From: Margaritifera margaritifera
Taxonomy: Eukaryota; Mollusca; Bivalvia; Unionida; Margaritiferidae
NCBI GenBank assembly: GCA_029931535.1
Contig: JAQPZY010001240.1
Span: 1,230,001 to 1,294,000 of the forward strand
Length of the DNA stretch: 64,000 nucleotides
Direction of reading: 5' to 3'
The notes under the pieces were generated by a model, which worked only from the letters and a program-made list of their open reading frames with translations, made no database searches and was not told the origin of the DNA. Both the position numbers and the translations under genes were made by a program. Of this stretch, positions 12,872 through 24,569 are shown piece after piece (the first letter of the stretch is position 1; each line of letters opens with the position of its first letter).

Positions 12872-12909
<38 letters not shown>
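12866..12909. repeat. (TTA)n microsatellite in copy A
   Basis: About 14 TTA/ATT triplets, with shorter TTA/TTG runs around it. The equivalent tract in copy B (41607-41632) is shorter. Confidence 0.95.
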
Positions 12910-13960
12910 GTTGCAGTTGTTGATGTTATTGTTGTTATGGTCTATGCTATTACCATTAGTAGCAGACCGTATATTAGTGGATGTTGCTTTGTTGTTGTGT
13001 ACTTAGTAATGTGATCACAAGTTTTCAAAACCATTATAAGAAGGAAATAAAGAAGCATGAATCAATGTTTTAATTTCAAATAATATCGTAACAAGGTGTA
13101 CTGAAAAGCTATATATGTTCTACAAAGCAGCCATAAGGTGAAAGTTAAATTAGCTCCGAGACAACAAGAAGCTTGTAAAACACTGGTGGAACAAATTCGT
13201 ATCATAAGGGACATCTTCCAAGTTTTCCAACTGAAACTTACAACTAGAATAGGATAAGATTTATGTGCCCTTTTTGGTCCCTACACCACGTATTTTGGCC
13301 ATATGACTTCCAAGGAGCACAGCAGAAACTATTTATTGTAATTTATTTTAACTGATAAGATAGCCTAGATTACAGATTTGTAATTACAAATAGGAAAACA
13401 TATTTAATCAACTGCCACTTGAACAAGCAATTTAGTCCTTTTAGTTTCTAAAACTTCACAAGAAAATGACGAGTTGCATCCCTTTTCATTTGGATCAGGG
13501 GTTATTCAGTATATAAATCTTGTCTGTAAGGGCATATGTTACTAAAAATAGCCATATTTGGCTTCTTTTCATTCAATATTCATCACAGTACTCTCACATA
13601 AGTCGACTGTCTTTTGATCTCGGCGAGTTGAGCAACTGGTTAATCCAGATATTGTTTCCATATGTGAACAGCTGTTTCTAAGCCCAATTATACAAGTTTG
13701 CTGAGCAAAGTGTCAGTCCCTTGTTACACAGTCATATGTAAACTGTTTGTTAATAGTAACGTTAATGCTTTTACATGGTGCACAAAACCATGATCAGTGA
13801 TTTTTTAAAGGATCAGTGATGATTTAATTTATAGGATGGATTAAAGTGAGCAAAATACAGTAATCTTATGTGGAACATAGATTTGGTAGAGAACAACATA
13901 TACCGGTACATGTATTTTATTATTTTGTTAAATAGTGCACTAAAAGAAATCTGTTGACAA

Positions 13961-13961
<1 letters not shown>

Positions 13962-14001
<40 letters not shown>
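13962..14001. repeat. (AAT)n microsatellite in copy A
   Basis: About 13 AAT triplets followed by degenerate AAGTATAAT units. The matching site in copy B has switched to ACT triplets followed by AAT (about 42678-42716). Confidence 0.95.
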
Positions 14002-14002
<1 letters not shown>

Positions 14003-14591
14003 TATAAGTATAATAAGTACAATAATAATAAGTATAATAAATATAATAGTAATCGGTGCATGATATTTATTCAAAAACCAAGTTGAAAGTTTAATCTGCA
14101 TACAAAGGTCACCTGTGCACAAAGGCCATAAATACTTGTGGTTTTAAATTCATTCTGAAGTGCTGCATAAACAAATACCCTCGTATCTTCTCCCTACCCA
14201 CTTCCAAGAACATCACGAACGCGCTTTCCGTTCTACTGCATAAAAAGTATAAACCACACACTCACAAGGTTAGTATTCTTGGCGGAGCAAACATTCTTAG
14301 CTGATAAACTTAAGTCAGGTGCAGATATATACTAAAGCACACAAAGACTGACATTTTTGTTCTGCCAGTACATATATTGATAACTGAGAAACTGAAATGC
14401 ATCACTGTCTAAAACAGAGCGTACAGGTATGCAGAGGAAACCAGTATTCATATATTCTTGCAATTATATTATTTTAAAACTGATATCTACTGATGAGTTA
14501 GTTTAAGTACAGGAATTTGAAGCCAACAGTTGTTGGATCGAGTCTCGTGTCCAACAAATATTTTGCATATTAAATTCATTATCACCTTTGT

Positions 14592-14757
14592 ACCTCAACT
14601 AAATGGTCTGTAATGAAAGGCACACTTTCATTTTTTTTTTTTTTCTCTTCAACCATATATCTAGTAGCAAGTTATATTTTCTGTACATCACTGGGTTTCC
14701 AAATGTTTCAAAAGAACAATAAAAATAAAAGCTGTCACGTACGCGCTTTGAACAAAC
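14592..14757. mobile_element. Insertion specific to copy A
   Basis: Copy B runs straight from CACCTTAGTG to CCTATTCAACC, whereas copy A has about 165 extra bp between the same flanks, with ACCT at both edges as a possible short target duplication. The first ~85 bp of the insert (from AAATGGTCTGTAATGAAAGG) match, in reverse complement, the sequence just outside the left edge of copy B (about 40960-41041). It is probably a short dispersed element of unknown type. Confidence 0.55.
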
Positions 14758-15778
14758 CTATTCAACCATAGGATGGAGATCGTCTTGCGCAAAGTATAAG
14801 CATTTGGAGCTTCGTGACACAATGGGAAAATAAAAAAAGGTTAAACGATCTACCATCAGTACGACTGAAGCAGGATATGCCAGAGAGAAAGACGCTATGA
14901 AGGTACTATTCCCGTATATGCATAAATAGCCGCGTGCGACAAGCAGCAACACAAACATTCCTGAGGACAAATTTATATCATGAAGGAGAGAAAAAAATCC
15001 CCACTGTGTCCCCCCCCCCCCTCCTCAACCGCACACACAGTGTTCACAAAAAGAACATAAGAATGGTAGTTGGCCGGATGAGGTAAACACGTCCAGACAA
15101 ATAGGGAACCCACAGTTGTCACTTGATGATGAATCACCACTTGTAGTAGCTATGAAAACAAAAAATATTGTCACCTGCAATCAATATTATCGAATTTAAT
15201 ATGTTTACAAGGAACATTTAGTAATAATCTGACAGAGACTGGCTCCTCAAACCGACTTGATGTTAATTGAAGATAATACTGTTACAAATCTTCCAAATTG
15301 ATAAGAGTTTAGCAAAGCACCGACCCAGGCGTATAGAGTAAAGTTTGTGCCGCACAACAACATATTCATAGGTTTCCCAGAAACAAATAAAAAATATCAA
15401 GACACATATTATCTGTCTCTATTTCCCTCTTTCTCAAACTATATATGATAATGGTAATGCTGTAACTCTAGAGTCATAACTTCAAATAAAATAGGCCATC
15501 ACACGTGATAGACTACATTTATGCATGCAAATGTTTATATTACAGCTCTTAGCCTCTTGCATGCATTCCAGCAAGTAATTTTATATTGGAAATCTTCGAT
15601 CAATAATAAAGTTTCATTTTATATTACATTTACTAGATATAGAAGCAGAATACTGGTTTTAGTACTTTCTGTTATTTTTTATTCTTATTTTAGTGTGTTA
15701 TTTTATTTCAATATTATGTGAATAACTCAAACGATCCAATGTCCGTTATTGTCCGTTATTGTCAAAAGATATCAGAAT

Positions 15779-15806
15779 GTATATATATATATATATATAT
15801 ATATAT
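15779..15806. repeat. (AT)n tract at the unoccupied Tigger site
   Basis: Fourteen AT dinucleotides at the position where copy B carries the Tigger-like element. TA-rich sequence is the expected target for this superfamily. Confidence 0.9.
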
Positions 15807-15965
15807 TGCCTATTTATATAATTGCTGAGTTTTTATCGATTCTTATCTGGTTTACAATCTGAAGTACTTGTCTAAAGATGATAGGTTTGACCTTAGCTCT
15901 CGTTATTATAGATGTAAGTATGTACGCTTGCACGTAGGTACGAACTTATGTATGTATGTATTGGA

Positions 15966-16632
15966 GCTTATCGAGGAGAAATCGAATTTTAAAAAATGCC
16001 GGCCCCCTCCAGGCAAAAAAATACAATTACATGGCTGGTCATAGCATAGAAAAGGAAACAACAATAATCAATAAAAAGAACACTGACGAGTTAGAAATTT
16101 AGTAAAACTATCAGCATGAAATTTTAATTGACAAAAGATTCACTATACATGATTGCGGTTCAAAGTCCCTTTCGTCTTTCTTACCTCACAGTTCCCGAGA
16201 AGAATAAATCTTACTTAATATATAAACATTGCATATTGAATTATGAGGAATTTAAATTATACAAGTTGCATAGAAGGGGACAATGTTCGGTTTTCATTTA
16301 TACTGTTAAAAAAAAGAAAAATACCCTAAAAGTCTAAAAAACGTAGTGATAATTTTACCACAGTATTCCTTAGATGCCAACTATTCAGATAACATTGATC
16401 GCGAAAATACTATCGACGTTTATGAAATATATTTGCATTGCATCTTTGAACAATGCACTAACAAAAATAAATCGAGGATTTGTTTTTGTTTTAACCTTGA
16501 GAATGTGAATGGGTATGAAGCAAACTAACAAATAACAGGCGCATTGAAAGAGTTTTTCATTTTGAGTTCAATATTGTTTTCGGAATATAGAAGTTTTCTT
16601 CTGAGAAAATGGGTTATCATGAACTGTGTATT
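15966..16632. other. No feature seen
   Basis: AT-rich DNA. The short open frames at 16128-16337 and 16346-16528 have no recognisable motif or codon pattern. Confidence 0.5.
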
Positions 16633-16825
16633 TCAAGGAGTGGTTGGTTGGTTGGTTGGTTTCTAAATGCACTTTGAACACATTATTGGCTATACCATGC
16701 TGACGAAATAGGAACTAGGGGCCATTCCCAAGAACACACCAAGGCACTTGTCCTGGTCTGGTATGGGCAGGTATTGAAACCACAACATTTGGATTACAAG
16801 TTCGATGATATACCTGAGGTGAACA
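16633..16825 (-). mobile_element. tRNA-derived SINE
   Basis: Read on the minus strand, the head has a decayed tRNA-like part: ATCGAACTTGTAATCCAAAT in the position of a D-arm/anticodon region, then GTTGTGGTTTCAATACC resembling a Pol III B box (consensus GGTTCGANTCC). A tRNA-unrelated body with CCTTGGTGTGTTCTTGGG follows, and the element ends in an (ACCA)n tail, seen as (GGTT)n at 16641-16660. The anticodon-like TGT suggests a Thr-tRNA origin, but too little survives to be sure. This is not a functional tRNA. Confidence 0.6.
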
Positions 16826-17814
16826 AAAACGTTACATTTTTACAGAGTGGCAAATTTTTTTTTTTTTGTAGCACAAGATGAAATATTTTTGTATTAACAC
16901 GGGAAAATAAACTTTAATTTTCATTCTATACCAGTCTTTCTGCTGTAGCAGAAACAGTAGTAGTTGTAATAGCAAAATAGTAGTATTGTGCGTAGTAATA
17001 GTATTTGCAGCCTCATCAGTAGTAGCAGTAGTAGTAGTAGTAAAGGTGGTGGTGGTGGTGGAAGTTATGTGGAATATCGCTGTACCTGACAAGATATACA
17101 ATATCAATTACCTGGTATATCACAATACCTGAAAAGATATTAAATATCACCTACCTGAGATAAACTGGAAGTAAGAACTCGTACAAGTTAAGGTGCTTTA
17201 TTATTGCGCATCTATTTATTTTCTAGGTGCGAGAAATATTGAGATACATTGAATTAGGTGTGTATGTCCGGGATGTCTTAATTTACTCCTCTATACATTA
17301 TCAATTAAACTGCCATAAGCAAGTATCATAGGTTGATAATTTGTAAAATCTATAACAAATACAATTGTTAAATTAACGTAAAGATATTAACAATATCAAA
17401 ATATTAATATTCTTATATAATATAAAATCTCAATGAATATAAACGAGAAACTACAATGTTTAGTCTTAATATAATGTTTATTATATTCATATGTTGAGCA
17501 GGGTTTCTGAAAATAGTTGTTTCAGTTTATAAAAATCCGATTGACATAAAATGAGAGAGAAAGCCATGGAAATATTTTTATCGTATAATATAGAATGATA
17601 GAACCAGGCAAAAGACCCTCGGTCAATCCATCTTGGATATTCATGTTGCAGAAAAAAAAAGGAGTGGTACAAATTTGAATGGTATGCAAAATGTGCGACG
17701 TAATAATTGTTTCACAAAACAATCGAATTACATGAGAGAAAACCGTTCAGCATTGTTTAAGACGTATATAACATTACGAGATCAAAGTAGTCCAGGCTAA
17801 AATAGCTATGAATT

Positions 17815-17850
<36 letters not shown>

Positions 17851-18126
17851 TTATGTGACACTTAAAACAATTTTTCCCAACAAATTCGTATTGTATTGAA
17901 ATTTATTACTTTGCATGGCATTAATTGTTGAGTTTGGAAAACACAAATGCATACCCTGTATAGTATCGATAGAAAAGTTCATGTTCGATTCATTTAAAGC
18001 GATTTTTTATTACGTCTGAATGATTTGTGCGCCGTAGTAAATAATATCTGACCTACTATATTTCTCCAAAACGAATAATAAATAATATCTGACTTATATC
18101 TCTCCAAGGAATCCATCATTTTATCA
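16826..18126. other. No gene; short microsatellites
   Basis: Contains a GTA/GTG triplet patch at about 17020-17065 and a (CA)n tract at 17816-17849. The open frame on the minus strand at 16832-17107 is a Thr-rich translation of the triplet patch. Confidence 0.6.
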
Positions 18127-18228
18127 TAGACGTCATCCCTGACATCAATCAATTGGAAGTTGGCCATCCTGGAATGAACCAATCAGAAGTTGACCTTCCT
18201 GACATGAACCAATCAGAAGTTGATATTA
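18127..18228 (+). repeat. Three tandem ~31-bp units with CCAAT boxes
   Basis: Units of the form TGACATGAACCAATCAGAAG plus TTG occur three times, the first more diverged (ATCAATCAATTGGAAGTTGG). The last two each contain ACCAATCAG, a classical CCAAT box. No TATA box or credible open frame follows closely. It may be a small minisatellite, or part of a promoter or an LTR. Confidence 0.6.
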
Positions 18229-21200
18229 GTTCGGTCGAAGAGGTTTACTCGGTATTATTCCTGCTGTTTCATCAACTTCAATGACAAATATAATTTCGAA
18301 AAAATGGTACTTTCATTTTGGGAGAAATTTGTTCCTTGAAAGGCAATATTACATTCATTTGTCTGATTTTAGGAGCTTTAGTTCATGTTGTTCAGATTTA
18401 CTGAGTTGAATAAGACAGTGGATTAGTTCCGAGTCAACCGAATGTTTTCACCTACCGGAAATAACACTTCATGTTGCCCGTATGGTATACTTATGGATTC
18501 TGTTTTGCATAAATAGCACTAAACAATTTCTTACTAGTGGCTTTCTCCCTCGTTATTTACAATGGTGCCAAGAATTCATGGTTTCGTATTGTATGCACAA
18601 TGGGGCGATACTAGTCCAGAAATACTTTGTGTTAGCCAGATTCGAGATTACGTGCATAAGCGGCTTTCCATTTTATCTTAGGTCTGTTTTTATCTGTATG
18701 TGGAAGTTTTTAAATGAGAATAATTTGGTCGGAAATCGGTCTGTTCATGGTCCACTTTCCTCTTTGTTAAAGTAATATATGGGACGCAATTGCTACCGCC
18801 TTATATATGAAATATCTCCTATTTTGTTCAGTGTAGGTTTTTTATGTGGTTGAAAATCGTGGAGGGGGTCGGTGTAACTGTCAAGGGTGTAATTGTAGAA
18901 GGATCAGTTTTGCCGTGTCACTCTTTCCGCCGATTCGGTTCTCCATTCTTTGGCAAGTCTGGAAATGTATGCATGTTTATCATTGAGGCGCTATAGAGAA
19001 CATTGCCTCCGGGCGCCTCGGTAGGGGCGCCACTAAGGACCATTGCCCCCGGGCGGCTCGAACCCTCGCGCCGTAACTATCCCCATTCAAACGAAGTAAG
19101 GTATTTATTATATACTCATTTCGTTTCTTGGAGTGATTCTAAATATGAGCCCGCTTTTGTCCCAATATCATACAAGAAGGAAAAGGGGTATTTATATTTC
19201 ATAATAGATGCCTTCTATTGAGATCCGGTGGAGATATGGTGCCAAGTAAAAGTAAAGTTCGATAATGTAAAAATGATGAATTACGCAACAATTTTAGGAT
19301 GAACCCGTTTTGAATCCACATACCACGCATGTGGAAAAAGGGATATTTATCTTTCACAACGCTTATCGCCAACAGTAAAGCTCTTTATGCCGGAATATTC
19401 CGATGTCATCACAGACTCGCTAGGAGACTGATTTAAAATTGCAACATTCAAAACAAAAATTATTTTTATACACACGTGTCGTTCAGTATGAAGGTTGCAG
19501 TATCGTGAAATACTACACGATTCCGACAATGTAAAGTAAATGGAGACAAAATTGAGTATATAAGAAGGAAAAACCTGCAGAGGTCCAACAAGGTTGAATT
19601 AAGAGAGAACAAAAAAATTGAACTTATAACAATAGATGATTTTTTAGTACCGATGAGAACAGATTAAGTGAACTGAATACTTGCGCATTTTCATCAAAAT
19701 AAAAAGTTTCTTTAAAAATTTAAGGCATAACTAATCTATAATACTAAATAATTAAATATTTTTGTAGATTTTATTAACTGACAACACGATATATATTTAA
19801 TGTGGATACTGATTCTGCGTCATTCAAATTTTGTGGAGATCTAAGTTTATGTTTAATTTCGGCGATTTTGCAAACAGATATGATTTATCACGAGATTATG
19901 TAACACTAAAACTTCTTCGCTTCACTGCAATTTATTTTCCCTAATTTGTGATCAGTTATCAAAATGTGACACACTAAAATTAAGTTGCCCCTAACCCACC
20001 TCCCCTCTTCTTTGAGAGTACATCCTGACTAGCTGTAATTCATTCTTTGTCATGTGTCACTCCTTGTGAAGGTTTACTCCAAAATAGTATACTTCTATAT
20101 GAACTTCATCCCAAAGAACTCAATTACACAGTATAATTTGTCGATTTAAGCTCTTAAAAAGTTAACTATTATTATTATTAATTATTACTATTATTATTAT
20201 TATTAGTAGTAGTAGTAGTAGTAGTACCCACCCACATGTTCCAAGATGATAATGATGGAGGGAACCTATTTGCTCTGGGGTGCTTCCTGTGATGATTTTC
20301 CAGCTAGGAAGATTCTGGACATTTTAAAAGAAGGCGATTTATAACACAACGATTGGACTCTGTATTCTAAGACTTTTGCCCATATTCTTTGAATTCTCTT
20401 TGTTTTGTGTTCCTTTCTCGTGATACCTAAATTTGCTTGGCATTGTATATCCATGATTGTGCTTTATGCTGTTAATCCCTTTACACACATACTTACATAA
20501 TTAAATAAATACATACATGCATAAATAATTACATGCATACATACATACATACATACATACATACATACATACATACATACATACATACATACATACTATT
20601 TTTGCAAAGAAAAAGTTTCTCTTCCTTATAACGATTGGTTGATCACCAACTTCTTACCATATATTATATATTGTACATATTGTTGTCGGGATCAGGGTGG
20701 TTTGCGGTGCCTATGAAAAGGTTCTTCCCTGACCATGAAATCACCTGGGGACCTTGTATTAGGCTACACATATTGTATTATCGGACGGAAGAAACAATTG
20801 CTGCTATATCAATTTCTGTTTCTCCACATTTGTTTTAAAATATAAAAGGTATTATACTAAAAACCATATGTGGTCTGTTTATCTATAAAAAGGTAAAACA
20901 ACTCAACTTGAATCTGAAAGAAGAATAATAAATTAAAAGATAATAATATTCTCATTTGACTTCGACCACTGTAAAGCTTTTCTATCACTATGCTGAATTA
21001 ATCTAAACATGACGTTTACCAAAGTGAAATTTTCAGATGACTACGAAGCATTATCATTATGACAATCACACTTTGAAATACGTTCAAAAAGTATATATTA
21101 TTTTAATAAATCGCAGTCGAGTTCCTAGAAGATTTTTCTTTAAATTGATAGTGTTTTGTGAGACGAGGTATTTCATTGCGCTCCAGAGTAAATATTGCTT

Positions 21201-21903
21201 TAAAGTCGTAAAAATCTCATATAAAATTACAAAATGTACAGTGTATTTTTAAATTCATCCTGTAAGCTGAAATTATGTTAGCAGTTTCAGATTTGGGGGA
21301 TTTTCAAGCAATTATGGATAATTCAGAAAAAAAAAATCAAAAAAAGGTGCAAAATATATGAAAATATCTTGCTTACTTAAAATTTATTTTTGTAGTCAAA
21401 AACCGATCTTTTATTTATTTATTTTTTTTTTTTTGGGGGGGGGGGTAAACCACGTAAAAGAGGCCTTGTCATTTATAAGTTTAATCAGTGATGACTCTAT
21501 TAATTCTTTACAGGAAAAAGAATTGATTTTGTTTTTATTTCTTAAAAGACTCTTCTTGAAAGATAGCTGTCTGAATAATCATTGAAATGTACACGCCTTC
21601 ACTTTCTATCTAGCACAGTTTCATTTCCTGACTTCTGGTACCGGTCTATCCTCGAGAGTGAATATTTCAGAATCAGGTCATATAAAGTAGTCCCAATTAA
21701 AGTATTCTACAATAAACTCTGAAATACAGATTAAGATTGACATTAAAGAGTTTATAAATATTAGCGATAAAAAAAATCTTAAACCCTACTATTTCATATT
21801 CAGTCGAAAAAGTTCTGAGTGATATAGTAAAAAGAACAAATGACAAGAAGAGGATAATACACAAACTTCGTTAAAACAAACAATAAAAAAATACTACAGT
21901 TTC
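18229..21903. other. Gene-poor interval with small repeats
   Basis: A GC-rich patch with two related halves lies at 18995-19085 (GCCTCCGGGCGCCTCGGTAG and GCCCCCGGGCGGCTCG). There is a (TTA)/(GTA) tract at 20168-20226, a (CATA)n tract at about 20530-20595 and a G-run near 21436-21446. Open frames of 60-97 residues (for example 18482-18775) show no domain, splice context or codon bias. Confidence 0.5.
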
Positions 21904-21904
21904 T

Positions 21905-22165
21905 TTAGAATTGCGAATAATATTCCCGTCTGTAGCTCCGGAAATTTGCACGTGAGCGTCTCGAAATGTAACACAAATTAGCAAATCCATTTCGCGTACG
22001 AATGATTTCAACACCTTTTGTATCAACATACAGAGCAGCACTACCAATTCCAAACATGCTAAAAGAGAGTGGTCTGCATACATGTAATCCTGGAGTTATG
22101 GAAGAATCCAAATGTTCACACAGCACTGAGCGGTTATGGGAGCCGTCGCGTGCCACAAATAAACA
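21905..22165 (-). pseudogene. Coding-like arm 1 of an inverted repeat
   Basis: The minus strand keeps an 83-codon open frame from 22156 to 21905, containing HLDSSITPGLHVCRPLSFSM and, further on, ALYVDTKGVEIIRTRNG. The same protein-like sequence reappears on the plus strand at 22255-22500 with stops. The conservation of reading sense between arms suggests this was once an exon. I do not recognise the protein. No start or splice signal is obvious. Confidence 0.45.
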
Positions 22166-22254
22166 AACATCTTCTGTTTATTAGACAAATCATACCATAA
22201 AGAGATGCTAAGTAGAAATTTGAAACAGTTTAATGAAAACTAGATGTTTCCGTG

Positions 22255-22500
22255 TGGCACGCGACGGCTTATATAATCTTCAGTGTTGTGTCAAAATGGA
22301 CTCTTCCATAACTTCAGGACCAACATGGTGGATCACATTTACACAGACCACTCTTTTTTCAGCATGTATCGAATGAGTTGTGTTGGTCTATATGTTGATA
22401 CAAAAATATTGTGCGAAACGAGTTGGGCAATTTTATTTTGTCTAAATTTCGAGAACCTCCCGTGAAAATTCACTGAGCTACAGACGCAAATATCATTCGC
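22255..22500 (+). pseudogene. Coding-like arm 2 of the inverted repeat (broken)
   Basis: Inverted copy of 21905-22165 across a ~90-bp spacer. Shared blocks include GTGGCACGCGACGGCT (identical), GACTCTTCCATAACT, ATATGTTGATACAAAA and GAGCTACAGACG. Several stops and small shifts interrupt it, so it is less intact than arm 1. Confidence 0.55.
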
Positions 22501-22825
22501 GATGCTGAGCTGAATGAACAATGGTAATCGTTCTTCGGCTTGTTTTCTATATGGCTGTAAAAGCCACATATGTAAATCACGATAATGATTCGTCGTGAAG
22601 TAAAACAGAACAAAACACAACATTTCTTTTTCAACTCGTGTCGCATCATAATGTATGAGTACGGTTATCAGGTTACGCTAGTAAATTTAAGATAAACATA
22701 GAGTTACGACAAATACAAAGAGTAAAAATTGTATAACAAATATATAATTTCCTCTTACAGAAACATTGAAAGTACTATCCCTTGCAATAATAAACTGCAG
22801 TATTCCTCACCTGTCTTTGCTACCT

Positions 22826-23240
22826 AACAGTCTTCGATCCACTTCGTTCCACATCGGCCCTCCGCATATATGGCTAACCAAAACAATGATTTGAGCAAGT
22901 ACCCTCTTGTGATTGAGGAGTTACTATCTATAGCAAGTAAAATCAATTGACCATTTAGAGAGATTATTACTTAGCCTGATCGATTTTATTATGTTGCCTT
23001 TTATGGTGTTCATATACATTGACTAGAAAGAAAAACGTGTATGAAACTAGAGAAATTTACATGTTACTTGGGTCGTTGTCTACAGAAGCTTCTACGGTTG
23101 TTCCCAGCTATCTTACTATGTAAATATAATGAGAAATCTAATATTGGCTCTTTATCTTTCAGCTGCATTTAATCAGATACTAATCTGGCTAGGTATAAAT
23201 GATATGTGTTCATGTGGAACGAAGTGGATCGACGACTGTT
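22826..23240. mobile_element. 415-bp element with 29-bp terminal inverted repeats
   Basis: The left end reads AACAGTCTTCGATCCACTTC then GTTCCACAT. The right end (23212-23240) is its complement with one mismatch (ATGTGGAACGAAGTGGATCG, then ACGACTGTT). The interior has no open frame, so this looks like a non-autonomous DNA transposon. I could not assign a target duplication or superfamily. Confidence 0.7.
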
Positions 23241-23794
23241 TGCTAACGAAGATGTCCTCTCAATGAATGATGTCAGGTGAACTGAACACAATGATATGGA
23301 TCCTTTTAGTTTCCTTTCTTTTTTAAGTGCTATTAATTTTTATTTCGTTCTTTGTCATTCATGATATACTCATGAAGAACAGATAACTTTCAAGGATTTA
23401 TTGATATCTATAAGTTTTAAGAGTACACATACATGGACACTACTTTTTTGTATTTTGAGGCAATTCGCTGATAATGTACATGTAATTGTCAAACCTTTGA
23501 AAAATAAAAACAAGCAGAGAACCATTATAAAACTGAGGCAATTACTTCAATATGCAAATTTATTGAGTGAATTATTTACTTTTAGCACCACCAATCTCTT
23601 TATTTTGTAGGAAAACGTGTGTTAATACAATTTTGCACACCAATGGCCTTGATATCATTCATTTGATTTGATGACAGGTGAACGGAAGAGAACAAGTTAT
23701 TACAATTAGGGGTTCACACAACTTAATGACATTCTCCGAAGCAAAATTATTATTATTATTATTATTAGCAATATGTAGATATTAATAAATTACC

Positions 23795-23873
23795 TTAATA
23801 ATTCATTTTCAAATCTCCATCAACGTCGTATTTCTTGAATACATACTCTACGTACGCAGGATTGTAGCCGATG
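23795..23873 (-). CDS. Secreted EF-hand protein, probable last exon
   Basis: A minus-strand acceptor (TTCTTATTTAAG) is followed by an open stretch coding IGYNPAYVEYVFKKYDVDG and then DLKMNY and TAA (23795-23797). The loop D-V-D-G-D begins a canonical EF-hand, preceded by a plausible entering helix (YVEYVFKKY), but the stop falls before loop position 12, where the bidentate Glu would be. Either the hand is truncated or the stop is a mutation. A possible AATAAA signal (complement near 23597) lies about 200 bp downstream. The reading phase at its start (2) does not match the end of the 25255-25365 exon (phase 1), so at least one exon between them is missing from this model. Confidence 0.55.
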
Positions 23874-23997
23874 CTTAAATAAGAAATTTACAGATCTATG
23901 GAAAGTTGTCAAATGGCTGAATTGAAATTAATGCAAATGCTAAACCTCCTGGCTAGCAAGTATTAACAATTCATTTTGATCAAATTTCTAATGTTCA

Positions 23998-24148
23998 AGA
24001 CCTTTAGAAAATAGCAACTATAAGGTACATAAGAAAACTTTTAGAAAATGGCAACTATAAGGTACATAAGCAGGCCTTCAGAAAATGGCAACTATTAGAT
24101 ACATAAGCAGGCCTTCAGAAAATAGCAACTATTAGATACATAAGCAGA
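23998..24148. repeat. Minisatellite, about 37-bp unit, 4 copies
   Basis: Four units of the form TTCAGAAAATGGCAACTATT plus AGATACATAAGCAGGCC follow one another. The last three are nearly identical. It sits in an intron of the EF-hand gene model. Confidence 0.9.
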
Positions 24149-24531
24149 CACATACAATCAATTATAGATAAAATTTTAATTCGTTCCCTTGAATCTAAAG
24201 TCCAGGTATGTAAAATATGCATAACATAGATGATTGGATATATGTGTATGTTTAGCTGCCTAACTACAGCTATTGATAACTATGATAAATCAAACAAAGT
24301 TATCGAATACGACGGCAAAAGTAACAATACACTCTCATCGTCTACTAAGACAACAGCAATTCTAATAAATATGTATGTGTGAGTAGAGCGTAATTCAATG
24401 GATAATTCTGTTATAAGGACAGCAACTTGGATAACTAATGTCTGGGCCTAGCCTAAACTCAATAAAACGAAAGCAAAGTTGACCTATAAGGTGATGAATA
24501 CAAAATGAGAATAAAGCGTATACGCCATTAC

Positions 24532-24569
24532 CATATATGATCTTTTCAGATTGAGTGTAGCCACCTTTG
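24532..24569 (-). CDS. Possible small exon of the EF-hand gene
   Basis: The minus strand shows an acceptor-like CATATTTAG, 38 bp coding KGGYTQSEKIIY, then a donor-like G^GTAATG. It starts in the same phase and with the same Gly-Tyr pattern as the exon at 23873 (IGYN) and resembles the QGYN start of the exon at 25365. The resemblance may be chance, because the piece is very short and its phases do not join cleanly to either neighbour. Confidence 0.25.

Larger units (their letters stand above)
12329..15965 (+). repeat. Segmental duplication, copy A
   Basis: Homology to 41043-47255 starts sharply at TGACAGAGATTAAAAG and runs, with indels, to ACGTAGGTACG and a GTAT-rich tail near 15965. Long stretches are nearly identical, for example 13140-13560 against 41880-42290. 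Copy A has a single version of a segment that is tandemly doubled in B, lacks the Tigger-like insertion, and carries about 165 bp at 14592-14757 that B lacks at the matching place. I found no convincing gene. The open frames inside are poly-Leu/Tyr/Ile translations of (TTA)n tracts. Confidence 0.92.

Noticed and set aside
14758..14970. Conserved gene shared by copies A and B (70-codon frame here)
   Set aside because: The matching sequence in copy B does not keep the same frame or strand open, so the similarity is DNA-level duplication and not coding constraint.
16760..16830. Functional tRNA-Thr on the minus strand
   Set aside because: The tRNA-like part has mismatched arms and runs into a SINE body with an (ACCA)n tail, so it was called as a SINE.
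24000..24150. CRISPR-like direct repeats
   Set aside because: Contiguous 37-bp tandem units without unique spacers in an animal genome; an ordinary minisatellite.
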